Shown: one piece after another, positions 1 through 5,932 of the stretch | How positions within the stretch are numbered: position 1 is the first letter of the stretch | Layout: each line of letters opens with the position of its first letter | Assembly (NCBI GenBank): GCA_964580725.1 | Contig: CAZOLV010000155.1 | Location: forward strand, 1-6,443 | Source of the DNA: Amarolinea sp964580725 | Lineage (GTDB): Bacteria > Chloroflexota > Anaerolineae > SSC4 > Amarolineaceae | Direction of reading: 5' to 3' | DNA length: 6,443 nt | Position numbers and translations under genes: made by a program | The notes under the pieces: generated by a model | Databases searched by the model: none | Told to the model about the DNA's origin: nothing | What the model saw: only the letters and a program-made list of their open reading frames with translations

Positions 1-26
1 AGCAGCGCCTGCAGGTTGGGGTTCAT
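1..26 (-). CDS. Start of an unidentified gene downstream of eutQ (partial)
   Basis: An ATG lies 3 bases after the eutQ stop codon and opens a frame reading MNPNLQAL followed by a partial codon run off the window edge. A GGAA about ten bases upstream, inside the last eutQ codons, could serve as a weak ribosome binding site. Such tight spacing suggests co-translation with eutQ in the same operon. Eight or nine residues are too few to identify the product. By context it could be another eut gene (aldehyde dehydrogenase, phosphotransacylase, adenosyltransferase or a shell protein), but that is only a guess. Confidence 0.45.
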
Positions 27-29
27 GCG

Positions 30-572
30 TTATTTGTTCCAATCGGCCGGGTAGGTGACATAGACGAAACGGGCGCGACTGGGCGAACCAAAGGTGATGC
101 TGGAGCCTTTGGGGATGAAGATGACATCGCCCGGCCCGCCGGACACCGCCTCGTTCCCACGCCGGATCACCAGCTCGCCCTCCAGGACGATGTCAATTTC
201 ATCGTAGGTCAGCGTCCAGGGGAACTCCCCGCGCTCCAGGCTCATGTAACCCACCGCCATCGGGGTGCGGTCGGCGCTGGTGATGACATCCTTCAACTGC
301 ACATCGGTTCCTGGCGTGGCCAGCCCGGCGCCAAACGGCTCCAGGCTGACGCCCGCACGGCGCACGGCCTTGAGCGGCGGCAGGGATGACGGCGTGGCCG
401 GCGGCGCCGCGGCAGGCGCCACCGCCGGGCCGGGTCGTGTCACCTCGATGCCCGCCTCGCGCGCCACATCGAGCGCCTCCGGCGAGATCAGATCGGTCTG
501 GCCCAACACCAGTGCGGATGCGCCCTGATCGCGCAGTTTTCGAATATCGGCCGCAGTAAAAACCTGGCGCAT
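30..572 (-). CDS. eutQ: EutQ, ethanolamine utilization cupin protein (180 aa)
   Basis: EutQ is a cupin-fold protein of ethanolamine microcompartment operons; the Salmonella protein is reported to have acetate kinase activity and to aid compartment assembly. The N-terminal part (residues 1-45, MRQVFTAADIRKL then LISPEALDVAREAGIEV) matches the EutQ N-terminal segment. An Ala/Pro-rich linker follows (about 48-66), then the cupin barrel (about 90-180) with the family hallmarks FPWTLTYDEIDIVLEGEL, GPGDVIFIPKGS and the ending RFVYVTYPADW. The enteric protein is about 230 aa, so this one has a short linker. The start at 572 is chosen because GGAGG lies five bases upstream of the ATG and the protein then begins where the family begins. 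The frame stays open upstream to 773, but those codons are remnants of other genes: a GTG-initiated call at 692 would add 40 foreign residues. About 490 bp separate it from the upstream shell gene, unlike the tight spacing elsewhere in the operon. Confidence 0.93.
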   Translation of the reverse strand: MRQVFTAADIRKLRDQGASALVLGQTDLISPEALDVAREAGIEVTRPGPAVAPAAAPPATPSSLPPLKAVRRAGVSLEPFGAGLATPGTDVQLKDVITSADRTPMAVGYMSLERGEFPWTLTYDEIDIVLEGELVIRRGNEAVSGGPGDVIFIPKGSSITFGSPSRARFVYVTYPADWNK

Positions 573-590
573 GAAATCCTCCAACGAATC

Positions 591-674
591 ACGACGCTTC
601 GCCCCTGTCAATCCCGTCAGTTGCAGGCGCAGAGTAGTGTCCAAAACAGGCGGAAGGTCACGTGCCAGGACGAA
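591..674 (-). pseudogene. eutA-like gene fragment (about 28 codons)
   Basis: The translation FVLARDLPPVLDTTL then LQLTGLTGAKRR aligns with residues 386-414 of the intact EutA in this window (FALAFDLPPALDYTL then LQLAIGLAEFARR): 18 of 28 aligned residues are identical with a one-codon gap. At the DNA level 621-676 matches 4681-4736 at about 47 of 56 positions, counted by hand. Similarity fades toward the eutQ start and stops at the junction with the PIN-like stub. The fragment has no start of its own and lies in frame with eutQ downstream. It looks like the relic of a duplicated or foreign eutA copy, divergent enough not to be a recent copy of the neighbouring gene. Confidence 0.75.
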
Positions 675-686
675 GTGACAAAAAGC

Positions 687-752
687 CTGCACCCACGATG
701 TGCCAATCTCGATCAGGTAGCGTTTGACCAGCGCGCTGCCGTCGAATGTAAT
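687..752 (-). pseudogene. VapC-like PIN-domain toxin, N-terminal stub
   Basis: The minus-strand frame reads ITFDGSALVKRYLIEIG followed by TSWVQ. This is the typical beginning of a VapC-type PIN ribonuclease: the first strand carrying the catalytic Asp, the (D)xSALVKRY motif and the Glu-x-Gly-(S/T)-x-Trp-Val helix. Only about 22 residues remain of a domain that normally runs to roughly 130-150. No ATG or GTG precedes it: the frame opens at 773 after a TGA, and the codon where a start would be expected is ATT (750-752). Sequence then passes directly, in frame, into the eutA-like fragment. No VapB-type antitoxin is visible upstream. Too short to be active, so called a relic; the family call rests on the motif alone. 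Confidence 0.62.
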
Positions 753-796
753 GTGTGTATTACGTTGACTGTATCATCAACATTTTGCACATATGA
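748..796. promoter_or_regulatory. A/T-rich divergent region with two abutting small palindromes
   Basis: This is the most A/T-rich stretch of the window and lies between the divergent toxin-antitoxin stubs. It carries GTAAT-N6-ATTAC at 748-763, directly followed by GTTGA-N8-TCAAC at 764-781. A TTGACT (765-770) could be a plus-strand -35 element, but the matching -10 around 788-795 (CATATG) is poor. Antitoxins commonly bind short palindromes over their own promoters, so a relic toxin-antitoxin operator is a reasonable reading. The first palindrome overlaps the expected start of the PIN stub. This fits loss of an antitoxin gene between operator and toxin. The arms are only 5 bp, so chance is possible. 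Confidence 0.3.
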
Positions 797-805
797 ACAT
801 AGACC

Positions 806-970
806 ATGCAGATCGAGACCTGTAACCGACTCTATCGAATCGCCGAAGCACAAGCTGGCTATTTTACAACCGCGCAGGCGCAGGCGCTCGGTATTGCCCG
901 CTCCCAACTTTCGCGCTATGTTGCCGCAGATCAACTAGAGCGCTGCCTGCAGGGGATCTACCGGAACCCC
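806..970 (+). pseudogene. AbiEi-like antitoxin, truncated after the N-terminal domain
   Basis: The plus-strand frame starting at ATG 806 reads MQIETCNRLYRIAEAQAGY, then FTTAQAQALGIARSQLSRYV and LERCLQGIYRNP. This is the pattern of the AbiEi-type N-terminal winged-helix DNA-binding domain (PF13338-like): a helix with EAQAGYFT, AQA..LGI.RSQLSRYV as the helix-turn-helix, and LER...GIYR as the wing. Such antitoxins normally have a further C-terminal region and total about 200-280 aa. Here similarity ends at residue 55, and the frame drifts into unrelated residues before stopping at 1033. No good Shine-Dalgarno sequence precedes the ATG. It lies opposite in direction to the eut genes. A short protein could still be made, but the antitoxin function is presumably lost; an isolated DNA-binding domain that represses its own promoter cannot be excluded. 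Confidence 0.72.
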
Positions 971-1031
971 GTTGGTGCGTCTGCGCAAACTTGTCGCCTT
1001 CGATCGTTTCCTCGCCCGTCTGGCGCAAGCT
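963..1031 (+). pseudogene. AbiEii-like nucleotidyltransferase toxin, internal fragment
   Basis: In the +1 frame relative to the AbiEi stub the sequence reads GTPLVRLRKLVAFDRFLARL then AQA. This resembles the segment just before the KGG nucleotidyltransferase motif in AbiEii-like toxins, where LRK..aFDRfLARL is common. The KGG motif and everything after it are missing. In intact loci abiEii directly follows abiEi in the same direction. The order and orientation here are therefore as expected, but most of abiEi and nearly all of abiEii have been removed. The simplest reading is an internal deletion joining the two genes, followed by a second loss at the 3' side. Family assignment rests on about 20 residues. 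Confidence 0.5.
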
Positions 1032-1061
1032 GACGTATCAGCCACCGAATTCATGCGGGGC

Positions 1062-1376
1062 CTACTTCGCCCGCGCCGGCGTGGCACCCCTGGACTTTTG
1101 CGGCAGAATCGTTTCCACGTCGCCATGCGGCCGCGGGATGACGTGAACGGAGACCAGTTCGCCCACGCGCTGCGCCGCAGCCGCGCCGGCATCGGTGGCA
1201 GCCTTGACCGCACCCACATCCCCGCGCACCATGACGGTGACGTAACCGCCGCCGATGTACTCAGACCCGATCAGGGTCACATTCGCCGCCTTGACCATCG
1301 CATCGGCCGCCTCGATGGCCGACACCAGGCCCTTGGTCTCGATCATGCCGAGGGCAATCATCGCAATCTCTGCCAT
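1062..1376 (-). CDS. eutM: EutM/PduA-type BMC-domain shell protein (104 aa)
   Basis: This single BMC-domain (PF00936) protein forms hexamers that tile the microcompartment facets, with a central pore for small metabolites. Visible are IALGMIETKGLVSAIEAADAM at residues 7-27 (strand plus first helix), the pore-loop segment SEYIGGG (38-44), VMVRGDVGAVKAATDAG (48-64) and VSVHVIPRPHGDVETILP (75-92). Length and start suit the family; AGGGAGA lies about eight bases before the ATG. Some features are PduA/PduJ-like (GDVGAVKAATDAG, DVE.ILP), others EutM-like (IGGG, PRPHGD). By position after eutL it is the main hexameric shell protein of the eut compartment. The last dozen residues (QKSRGATPARAK) are basic and unlike standard tails; the stop lies close to the scar, so the tail may have been altered. 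It is the last gene before the 489-bp gap. Confidence 0.93.
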   Translation of the reverse strand: MAEIAMIALGMIETKGLVSAIEAADAMVKAANVTLIGSEYIGGGYVTVMVRGDVGAVKAATDAGAAAAQRVGELVSVHVIPRPHGDVETILPQKSRGATPARAK

Positions 1377-1410
1377 TCGTGAATCTCCCTTGAGTGGTGT
1401 CTACTTCTGT

Positions 1411-2067
1411 CTAGTATTTCAACGGATTGGCCGCGACTTCCAGCACCGCGTCGCGGAAGGCCATGGCCGCCGCCTTGCAGGCCGGCTGATCGCCGGTGAG
1501 CATGGCGCCCATGTAGTTGGTTTCGGAGGGCGGCGCGGTGTAGGCCACGATGCGCACCGCCGCCGCTTTCAGCGCAGCATCGAGCGCAATGACGCCCTCG
1601 ATGGGCGGCGCCACCAGGTAGGCTAACGGTTCGCCCTCGGTGATGTTGCACACCTTCGACAAATACGAGCCGGTGCGCGAAATGACGTGAGGGAAGAAGG
1701 CGATCGAGGCATCCTCGTTGGCCGAGTACCAGATAGCGTCGTTCTTCATGTACTGCACGGCCGCCTGCAGGCCGGCGCGCACCTCCGCCGGATTGGGGCC
1801 GGCCAGCATGGCGATGATCTCGCCCGACAGCTTGCCGGAGGCGTGCCTGGCCCCGGCGTAGAAGGAACGCGCATAGATCACCTCGACTTCGGCCATCTTG
1901 GTGGCCTCATCTATGGCGACATAGGTGGCGTCGTCGTTGTCTGCGGTGATCAGCCCAAGCGAGCGTTGCTCCGGCCGCAGCCCCAACTGTTCGGCGAACC
2001 CGCGGTCAACGTTGGGGATCATGCGGACCGCCAATGGCATTGCGTAAAGTGGATCGAGTACTCCCAT
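1411..2067 (-). CDS. eutL: EutL, tandem-BMC trimeric shell protein (218 aa)
   Basis: EutL is the ethanolamine microcompartment shell protein with two fused BMC domains; it assembles as a trimer that looks like a hexamer and has pores thought to gate substrate entry. Length equals that of the enteric protein (219 aa). Family signatures seen are RSLGLITADNDDATYVAIDEATK (residues 35-57), VEVIYARSFYAGA (61-73), GEIIAMLAGPNPAEVRAGL (82-100), HVISRTGSYLS (127-137), EPLAYLVAPPIE (146-157) and PPSETNYMGAMLTGDQPACKAA (179-200), with the usual ending AVLEVAANP. The first BMC repeat covers about 1-108 and the second about 109-218. GGGGAG lies five bases before the ATG. It starts 13 bp after eutC, consistent with coupled expression with the lyase subunits. 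Confidence 0.97.
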   Translation of the reverse strand: MGVLDPLYAMPLAVRMIPNVDRGFAEQLGLRPEQRSLGLITADNDDATYVAIDEATKMAEVEVIYARSFYAGARHASGKLSGEIIAMLAGPNPAEVRAGLQAAVQYMKNDAIWYSANEDASIAFFPHVISRTGSYLSKVCNITEGEPLAYLVAPPIEGVIALDAALKAAAVRIVAYTAPPSETNYMGAMLTGDQPACKAAAMAFRDAVLEVAANPLKY

Positions 2068-2080
2068 CGTTGCTCCCCTA

Positions 2081-2986
2081 TCAGTTCATCAACTTGAGTT
2101 TGACGCCAGAAGCCTGATGCTTGAGCATCCGCTGCGCAATCTGGACGACCAGCGCGCCTGCCTCCAGCGGGTTGGTGCCGCCGTTCTCGAAAATGTTGCA
2201 CACCACGTCGCGGTCGGCGTCGGTGTCACCCGTTTTGGGACGGTAGGCCATGTAGACGCTCATACTTTCGGCGCGGCCCAGGCCGGGGCGCTCGCCAATC
2301 AACAGCATGACGACATCGGGCTTGAGCGTCTCGCCAATGTCGTTGAGCACGCCGACGCGGCAGTTCTTGATGAAGAAGGGCGTGCCGAAGGTCAGCCCGG
2401 CGGCCTGGACTCCCTGCCTGATGACCGGGAAGATCTGGCGTGCATTGGCCTCGATGGCGGCGGCGCTGAGGCCATCGCCCACGGCGACCTGCACATTGGC
2501 GCCTTCGACGCAGCGTTCGCTCAGCGTGCGCCTGGCCTCAGCGGTCAGCAGACGGCCCAAATCGGGGCGCAGCAGGAACTCCTGCTTGCCGCCGGTGATC
2601 TGCGTCTGCACGCTGAACAGGCCCAGGTCGGCCAGCAGTTGCGCGTCCACATCCCGGTACAGAGCATCCTGCGTCACGGCATGGTCGGACTGGAACAGCA
2701 GGAGCGATTGGGTGGTGTAGCGCGGCCCGGCGCGCCCGACGCCAATGCGCGCCCCGGAGGCGGCCATCAGCGCCCGCAGGCCCTCGGCGTCATACGGCGC
2801 ACGCACCTGCGGCCGCATGCGCATCTCTGGCGTGGTGGGATCGGGCAGGTCAATGACAACGCCGCCGTTGGCGGCGGCCCTGGCTGGCGCCTGGCCCACG
2901 CCGGCCGCGGCCAGTTCCCGCAAAACGGCTTCGACGATCGCCCCGATGTTGGCTGCATCTACGGTTCGATTGCTTGCCTCGGTCAT
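2081..2986 (-). CDS. eutC: Ethanolamine ammonia-lyase small subunit EutC (301 aa)
   Basis: EutC is the small subunit of the adenosylcobalamin-dependent lyase; with EutB it holds the corrinoid cofactor. The core (about 60-301) carries QSLLLFQSDHAVTQDALYRDV (93-113), KQEFLLRPDLGR (134-145), DGLSAAAIEANA (171-182), GTPFFIKNCRVG (201-212) and the conserved GERPGLGRAESMSVY (231-245), then NGGTNPLEAGALVV and QRMLKHQASGV near the end. Residues 13-29 (NIGAIVEAVLRELAAAG) form a short amphipathic helix followed by an Ala/Pro-rich linker and variable region (30-60), like the signal that targets enteric EutBC into the compartment. The ATG at 2986 is preceded by AAGGGGG at five bases. The same frame is open for 60 more codons upstream, overlapping eutB, but that extension resembles nothing in EutC and is rejected. 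The gap from eutB is 34 bp. Confidence 0.98.
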   Translation of the reverse strand: MTEASNRTVDAANIGAIVEAVLRELAAAGVGQAPARAAANGGVVIDLPDPTTPEMRMRPQVRAPYDAEGLRALMAASGARIGVGRAGPRYTTQSLLLFQSDHAVTQDALYRDVDAQLLADLGLFSVQTQITGGKQEFLLRPDLGRLLTAEARRTLSERCVEGANVQVAVGDGLSAAAIEANARQIFPVIRQGVQAAGLTFGTPFFIKNCRVGVLNDIGETLKPDVVMLLIGERPGLGRAESMSVYMAYRPKTGDTDADRDVVCNIFENGGTNPLEAGALVVQIAQRMLKHQASGVKLKLMN

Positions 2987-3020
2987 GCAAACCCCCTTGA
3001 ATGGTTTCTGAACGATGAAC

Positions 3021-4394
3021 TCAGGCGCGGCGGCGAAGGAAGAACGAGGGGTCTCCGGCCTGATCGGTGAGGCGGCCCTGGCGCATGAGACCCAGGTCTT
3101 CAAGCCAGCGTTCGAATTCTGGATTGGGGCGCAGGTTGAACAACTGGCGCAGCGTGGGCGCGTCATGGTAGCTGGTGCATTGATAGGAAAGCATCGAGTC
3201 GTCGCCCATGGGAACGCCCATGAAGTAGTTGCAGCCGGCGGCGGTCAGCATGACGGCCAGGTTTTCGATGGCGTTCTGATCGGCGCGGGCGTGATTGGTG
3301 TAGCACGCGTCGCAGCCCATGGGGATGCCGGTCAGTTTGCCCATGAAATGGTCTTCCAGCCCGGCGCGCTGAATCTGGCGTGCATCGTACAGATACTCCG
3401 GCCCGATGAATCCCACCACGGTGTTGACCTGATAGGGCTGGTAGCGTTTGGCCAGGCCGTAGCAGCGCGCCTCCATCACCAACTGATCCCACCCGTGGTG
3501 CGCATCGGCGGAAAGCTCCGATCCCTGGCCAGTCTCGAAGTACATGTAGTTTGGCCCGGCGGTGAAGCAGTGTTTGCGCGCCAGGGCGTAGGCCTCGTCG
3601 AGCATCGGCACGGAGATGCCAAACGACTCGTTGCCGCGCTGCGAACCGGCCAACGACTGGAAGATCAAGCCGACCGGTGAACCGCTCTGCATGCACTTCA
3701 TCTGCGTGGTGACGTGCGCCAGCACGCAGTTTTGCGTCGGAATCTGCCAGGTCTGGATGATGTCGTAGGTCATGTCGAGCAGGCGGGCCACGCTGGCGTA
3801 GGAGTCGTCCACCGGGTTGATGCCGATGACCGAATCGCCGCTGCCGTAGGACAAGCCTTCGTAGATTTCGGCGCGGATGCCTTCGGGCGAGTCGGTGGGA
3901 TGGTTGGGCTGGTTGCGGCTGGCCAGGGTGCCGGGCAGGCCGATGGTGTTGTTGCAGTGGGCCGACACGCGTATCTTGCTGGCGCCATACATCAGATCCA
4001 GGTTGGACATCAGCTTGGTCACGCCAGCGATCATTTCGGCGGTGAGACCCTGCGCAACGCGCCGGATCATGGGGCCGTCCGTGGTGTCGGCCAGCAGCCA
4101 TTCACGAAACTGCCCGACCGTCCAAGCCTTGATCTCAGTGTAGATCGTCTGATTGACGCCATCCTGGATGACACGCGTCACTTCGTCGTCTGCATAGGGC
4201 ACGGCGGGGGTGTCGTGCAGGACCCAAAGCGGGAGGTCGGCCAGGACGTAGCGCGCCGCCATGCGTTCGGCCGCCGAATCGGCGGCGACGCCGGCCAGGC
4301 GGTCGCCCGACTTTTCCTCGTTCGCCTTGCCCATCAGTGTGCGAATGTCGGGAAACTCGTAGGTTTTGCCAAACAGTTTGGATCGTAGCAGCAT
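3021..4394 (-). CDS. eutB: Ethanolamine ammonia-lyase large subunit EutB (457 aa)
   Basis: EutB is the catalytic TIM-barrel subunit of the lyase (EC 4.3.1.7), which converts ethanolamine to acetaldehyde and ammonia by a radical mechanism inside the microcompartment. The E. coli protein is 453 aa and this one aligns almost without gaps. The catalytic and substrate-binding residues known from E. coli appear at the same numbers: Arg160 and Gln162 (in ASRNQPN), Asn193 (GINPVDD), Glu287 (YFETGQGS) and Asp362 (GCDACYTNH). Other signatures are NEEKSGDRLAGVAA (25-38), IPTQNCVLAHVTTQ (218-231), NTVVGFIGPEYLYD (324-337) and RAGLEDHFMGKLTGI (343-357). The C-terminus ends with a short basic LRRRA after GDPSFF. 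The ATG has a modest AAAGGCAG ribosome site at about five bases and follows eutA by 43 bp. Nothing suggests loss of activity. Confidence 0.99.
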   Translation of the reverse strand: MLLRSKLFGKTYEFPDIRTLMGKANEEKSGDRLAGVAADSAAERMAARYVLADLPLWVLHDTPAVPYADDEVTRVIQDGVNQTIYTEIKAWTVGQFREWLLADTTDGPMIRRVAQGLTAEMIAGVTKLMSNLDLMYGASKIRVSAHCNNTIGLPGTLASRNQPNHPTDSPEGIRAEIYEGLSYGSGDSVIGINPVDDSYASVARLLDMTYDIIQTWQIPTQNCVLAHVTTQMKCMQSGSPVGLIFQSLAGSQRGNESFGISVPMLDEAYALARKHCFTAGPNYMYFETGQGSELSADAHHGWDQLVMEARCYGLAKRYQPYQVNTVVGFIGPEYLYDARQIQRAGLEDHFMGKLTGIPMGCDACYTNHARADQNAIENLAVMLTAAGCNYFMGVPMGDDSMLSYQCTSYHDAPTLRQLFNLRPNPEFERWLEDLGLMRQGRLTDQAGDPSFFLRRRA

Positions 4395-4437
4395 CTTGAC
4401 TGCCTTTCTGTCACACCTTGCCGCCGGCGGCGGCGCC

Positions 4438-5889
4438 TCAATGGTTGAACACCAGCGTCTTGACGCTGAGCGGGACGACGCGCCCTTCCATCAGCGGCAG
4501 GCCGATGTCAATGTAATCGCCCTCATCCAGCCCCACCTGGTCAATGACGAGCAGAGGGCGCTGCGGTGCCTGGCCCTTGATGGTCTGCCCCAATGCCTGT
4601 GCATAATCGCGGCCAATGACGATGACGAGGGGTTTGTCCGCCGGCAGCCGGCGCGCAAATTCGGCCAGCCCAATCGCAAGTTGCAGGAGCAGAGTATAGT
4701 CCAAAGCGGGCGGAAGATCAAATGCCAGGGCGAAGTTGTCGCCGGCGGCAATGTCCCAGCGCAAGAGTGCGGCCGCGGCCGCCTGGGTGATCGCCTCCGG
4801 GGTGAGATGGGCGGCGGGCAGTTGGGGCCGCACGACGGGCACGTTGCGCAGCGGCAAAATCTCCCGCTCCGCCCAAATGGTCGAGCCGCTGAGGGCGACG
4901 GTCTGCGTGCTGGCGCCAAGCACCGTGGCGCGCAGGGTGGCGGCGGGGCGGGCGGTCTGGTAGGCCTGCAGGCCGGGATGGCGGCGCAGCGCCTCGGCCA
5001 GCAGCGGCCCGATGTCGTCGTGCACAGTGACGGCGCTGACGCTGTCGGTGGGGATGGGATTGTAGAAGTAGTGACCGATGCCGCCGGAGAACATCAGCAC
5101 GCTGCCGCGGCCAGAAGCGGCGGCGGGCGGGGTCAGATAGAGCCGCTGCGCCAGTGAGGATTGGCCCCCTTCGATCAGTTCGATGGTCAGATCGGCCAGG
5201 CAGTCGCAGAAGCGCCGCAGTTGCGTCAGGTCGGGAGCGTCGCCGACAGCAAGGGAGATGCCCAGATGCGCCAGGACATGGCGCGCCGGTTCGGCCAGAT
5301 GACGGATGCGCCCGCTGGCCTGTTCGATGATGATGATGCGACCGCCGTAGTTCATGGCGGCCGCGGCCACAACGGCGTTGGCGCGGAAGGTGGCCGAATT
5401 GGCGCTGCCCCCGCCGATGTCCACGTTGGTGACGGCGCAGAAGTTCTTCTGGGCGTAGGCGGCTGCACCCGCGCCGCGCCCGGCAATGAGCGATTCGAGA
5501 TAGGGGCCGGCCACGGTGACGACGAATTCGCCCGCCAGCCCGCCCAATGCCTGCAAGATCTGTTCGGCGTTCCTGGTCTTGGCCGTTTCGCCGGTGATGA
5601 TGACGGCGCCGGTTTCGACCTGCGCCGGCTCGACGCCCGCCCGGACGTATTCGGCCTGCACCAGCGCCAGCAGCCGCGCCGCATCAATGGTGTCGGCGTC
5701 GAGCAGGGGGGTGAAGGCAAGCGGGCTTTGATAGAGCACTTCGGCGGCGCTGATGCCGACACGCGGCGCTTGCCCGCTGCGGGCGGCGTTGGCCAACGTC
5801 AGGCGCGAAAAGACGACTTGGGTCGTGGTGGTGCCGACGTCCAGGCCGACGCTGAGCAGGGTGCGAGAGTTGGTGGATGGTGTAATCAC
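4438..5889 (-). CDS. eutA: EutA, ethanolamine ammonia-lyase reactivating factor (483 aa)
   Basis: EutA reactivates inactivated ammonia-lyase by ATP-dependent exchange of damaged cobalamin for intact adenosylcobalamin; it has an actin/Hsp70-like (ASKHA) ATPase fold. Seen are the phosphate-1 loop LLSVGLDVGTTTTQVVFSRL (11-30), IITGETAKTRNAEQ (97-110), VVTVAGPYLESLIAGRGAGA (123-142), the second phosphate loop VTNVDIGGGSAN (153-164), MFSGGIGHYF (266-275), LSGSTIWAEREILPLRNVPV (333-352) and the ending GDYIDIGLPLMEGRVVPLSVKTL (457-479). The enteric protein is 467 aa. The start is uncertain: GTG at 5889 gives ten residues before LLSVG, as in relatives, but has no clear Shine-Dalgarno site. The frame is open to 6249 and has another GTG at 5958, in the loop of the inverted repeat, also without a ribosome site. 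Residues 386-414 have a diverged duplicate at 591-674. Confidence 0.96.
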   Translation of the reverse strand: MITPSTNSRTLLSVGLDVGTTTTQVVFSRLTLANAARSGQAPRVGISAAEVLYQSPLAFTPLLDADTIDAARLLALVQAEYVRAGVEPAQVETGAVIITGETAKTRNAEQILQALGGLAGEFVVTVAGPYLESLIAGRGAGAAAYAQKNFCAVTNVDIGGGSANSATFRANAVVAAAAMNYGGRIIIIEQASGRIRHLAEPARHVLAHLGISLAVGDAPDLTQLRRFCDCLADLTIELIEGGQSSLAQRLYLTPPAAASGRGSVLMFSGGIGHYFYNPIPTDSVSAVTVHDDIGPLLAEALRRHPGLQAYQTARPAATLRATVLGASTQTVALSGSTIWAEREILPLRNVPVVRPQLPAAHLTPEAITQAAAAALLRWDIAAGDNFALAFDLPPALDYTLLLQLAIGLAEFARRLPADKPLVIVIGRDYAQALGQTIKGQAPQRPLLVIDQVGLDEGDYIDIGLPLMEGRVVPLSVKTLVFNH

Positions 5890-5932
5890 TGGGCCAACGG
5901 ATGAACGAATGCGGGGGGAAAGAATGGGGGAG

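Larger units (their letters stand above)
573..1061. other. 489-bp recombination scar between shell gene and eutQ
   Basis: This is the only long stretch without an intact gene. From low to high coordinates it holds the eutQ ribosome binding site, a eutA-like fragment (591-674, minus), a VapC/PIN-like stub (687-752, minus), an A/T-rich divergent region with small palindromes (748-796), an AbiEi-like N-terminus (806-970, plus) and an AbiEii-like piece in another frame (963-1031, plus). Bases 1032-1061 show nothing recognisable before the stop of the shell gene. No terminal inverted repeats, transposase remnant or tRNA was seen, so the insertion mechanism is unclear. The two families of stubs suggest toxin-antitoxin cassettes inserted in the operon and then largely deleted. 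Confidence 0.7.

Noticed and set aside
713..934. 73-codon minus-strand open frame over the toxin-antitoxin stubs
   Set aside because: It is antisense to the AbiEi-like stub and out of frame with the PIN stub; its translation shows no recognisable motif.
573..1061. A CRISPR array, riboswitch or EutV-type antiterminator in the large gap
   Set aside because: No regularly spaced repeats, no B12-box-like conserved segment and no paired small hairpins of the ANTAR target type were seen; the gap is explained mostly by gene remnants.
2117..3070. Long plus-strand open frame opposite eutC
   Set aside because: Shadow of a high-GC gene on the other strand; the translation is Gly/Ala/His-rich with no recognisable family, while the minus strand encodes a clear EutC.
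2987..3166. 60-codon upstream extension of the eutC frame
   Set aside because: It overlaps the 3' end of eutB, has no similarity to EutC, and the ATG at 2986 has a good ribosome site and a family-like N-terminus.
4420..4434. GC-only hairpin (GCCGCC/GGCGGC) just after the eutA stop
   Set aside because: Only a 6-bp stem with a 3-base loop in very GC-rich DNA and no T-run; it would sit in the 43-bp gap before eutB, where termination would be counterproductive.
5161..5904. Plus-strand 247-codon open frame opposite eutA
   Set aside because: Antisense shadow of eutA; composition is Gly/Asp/Ala-rich without motifs, and the minus strand carries the ASKHA ATPase motifs.
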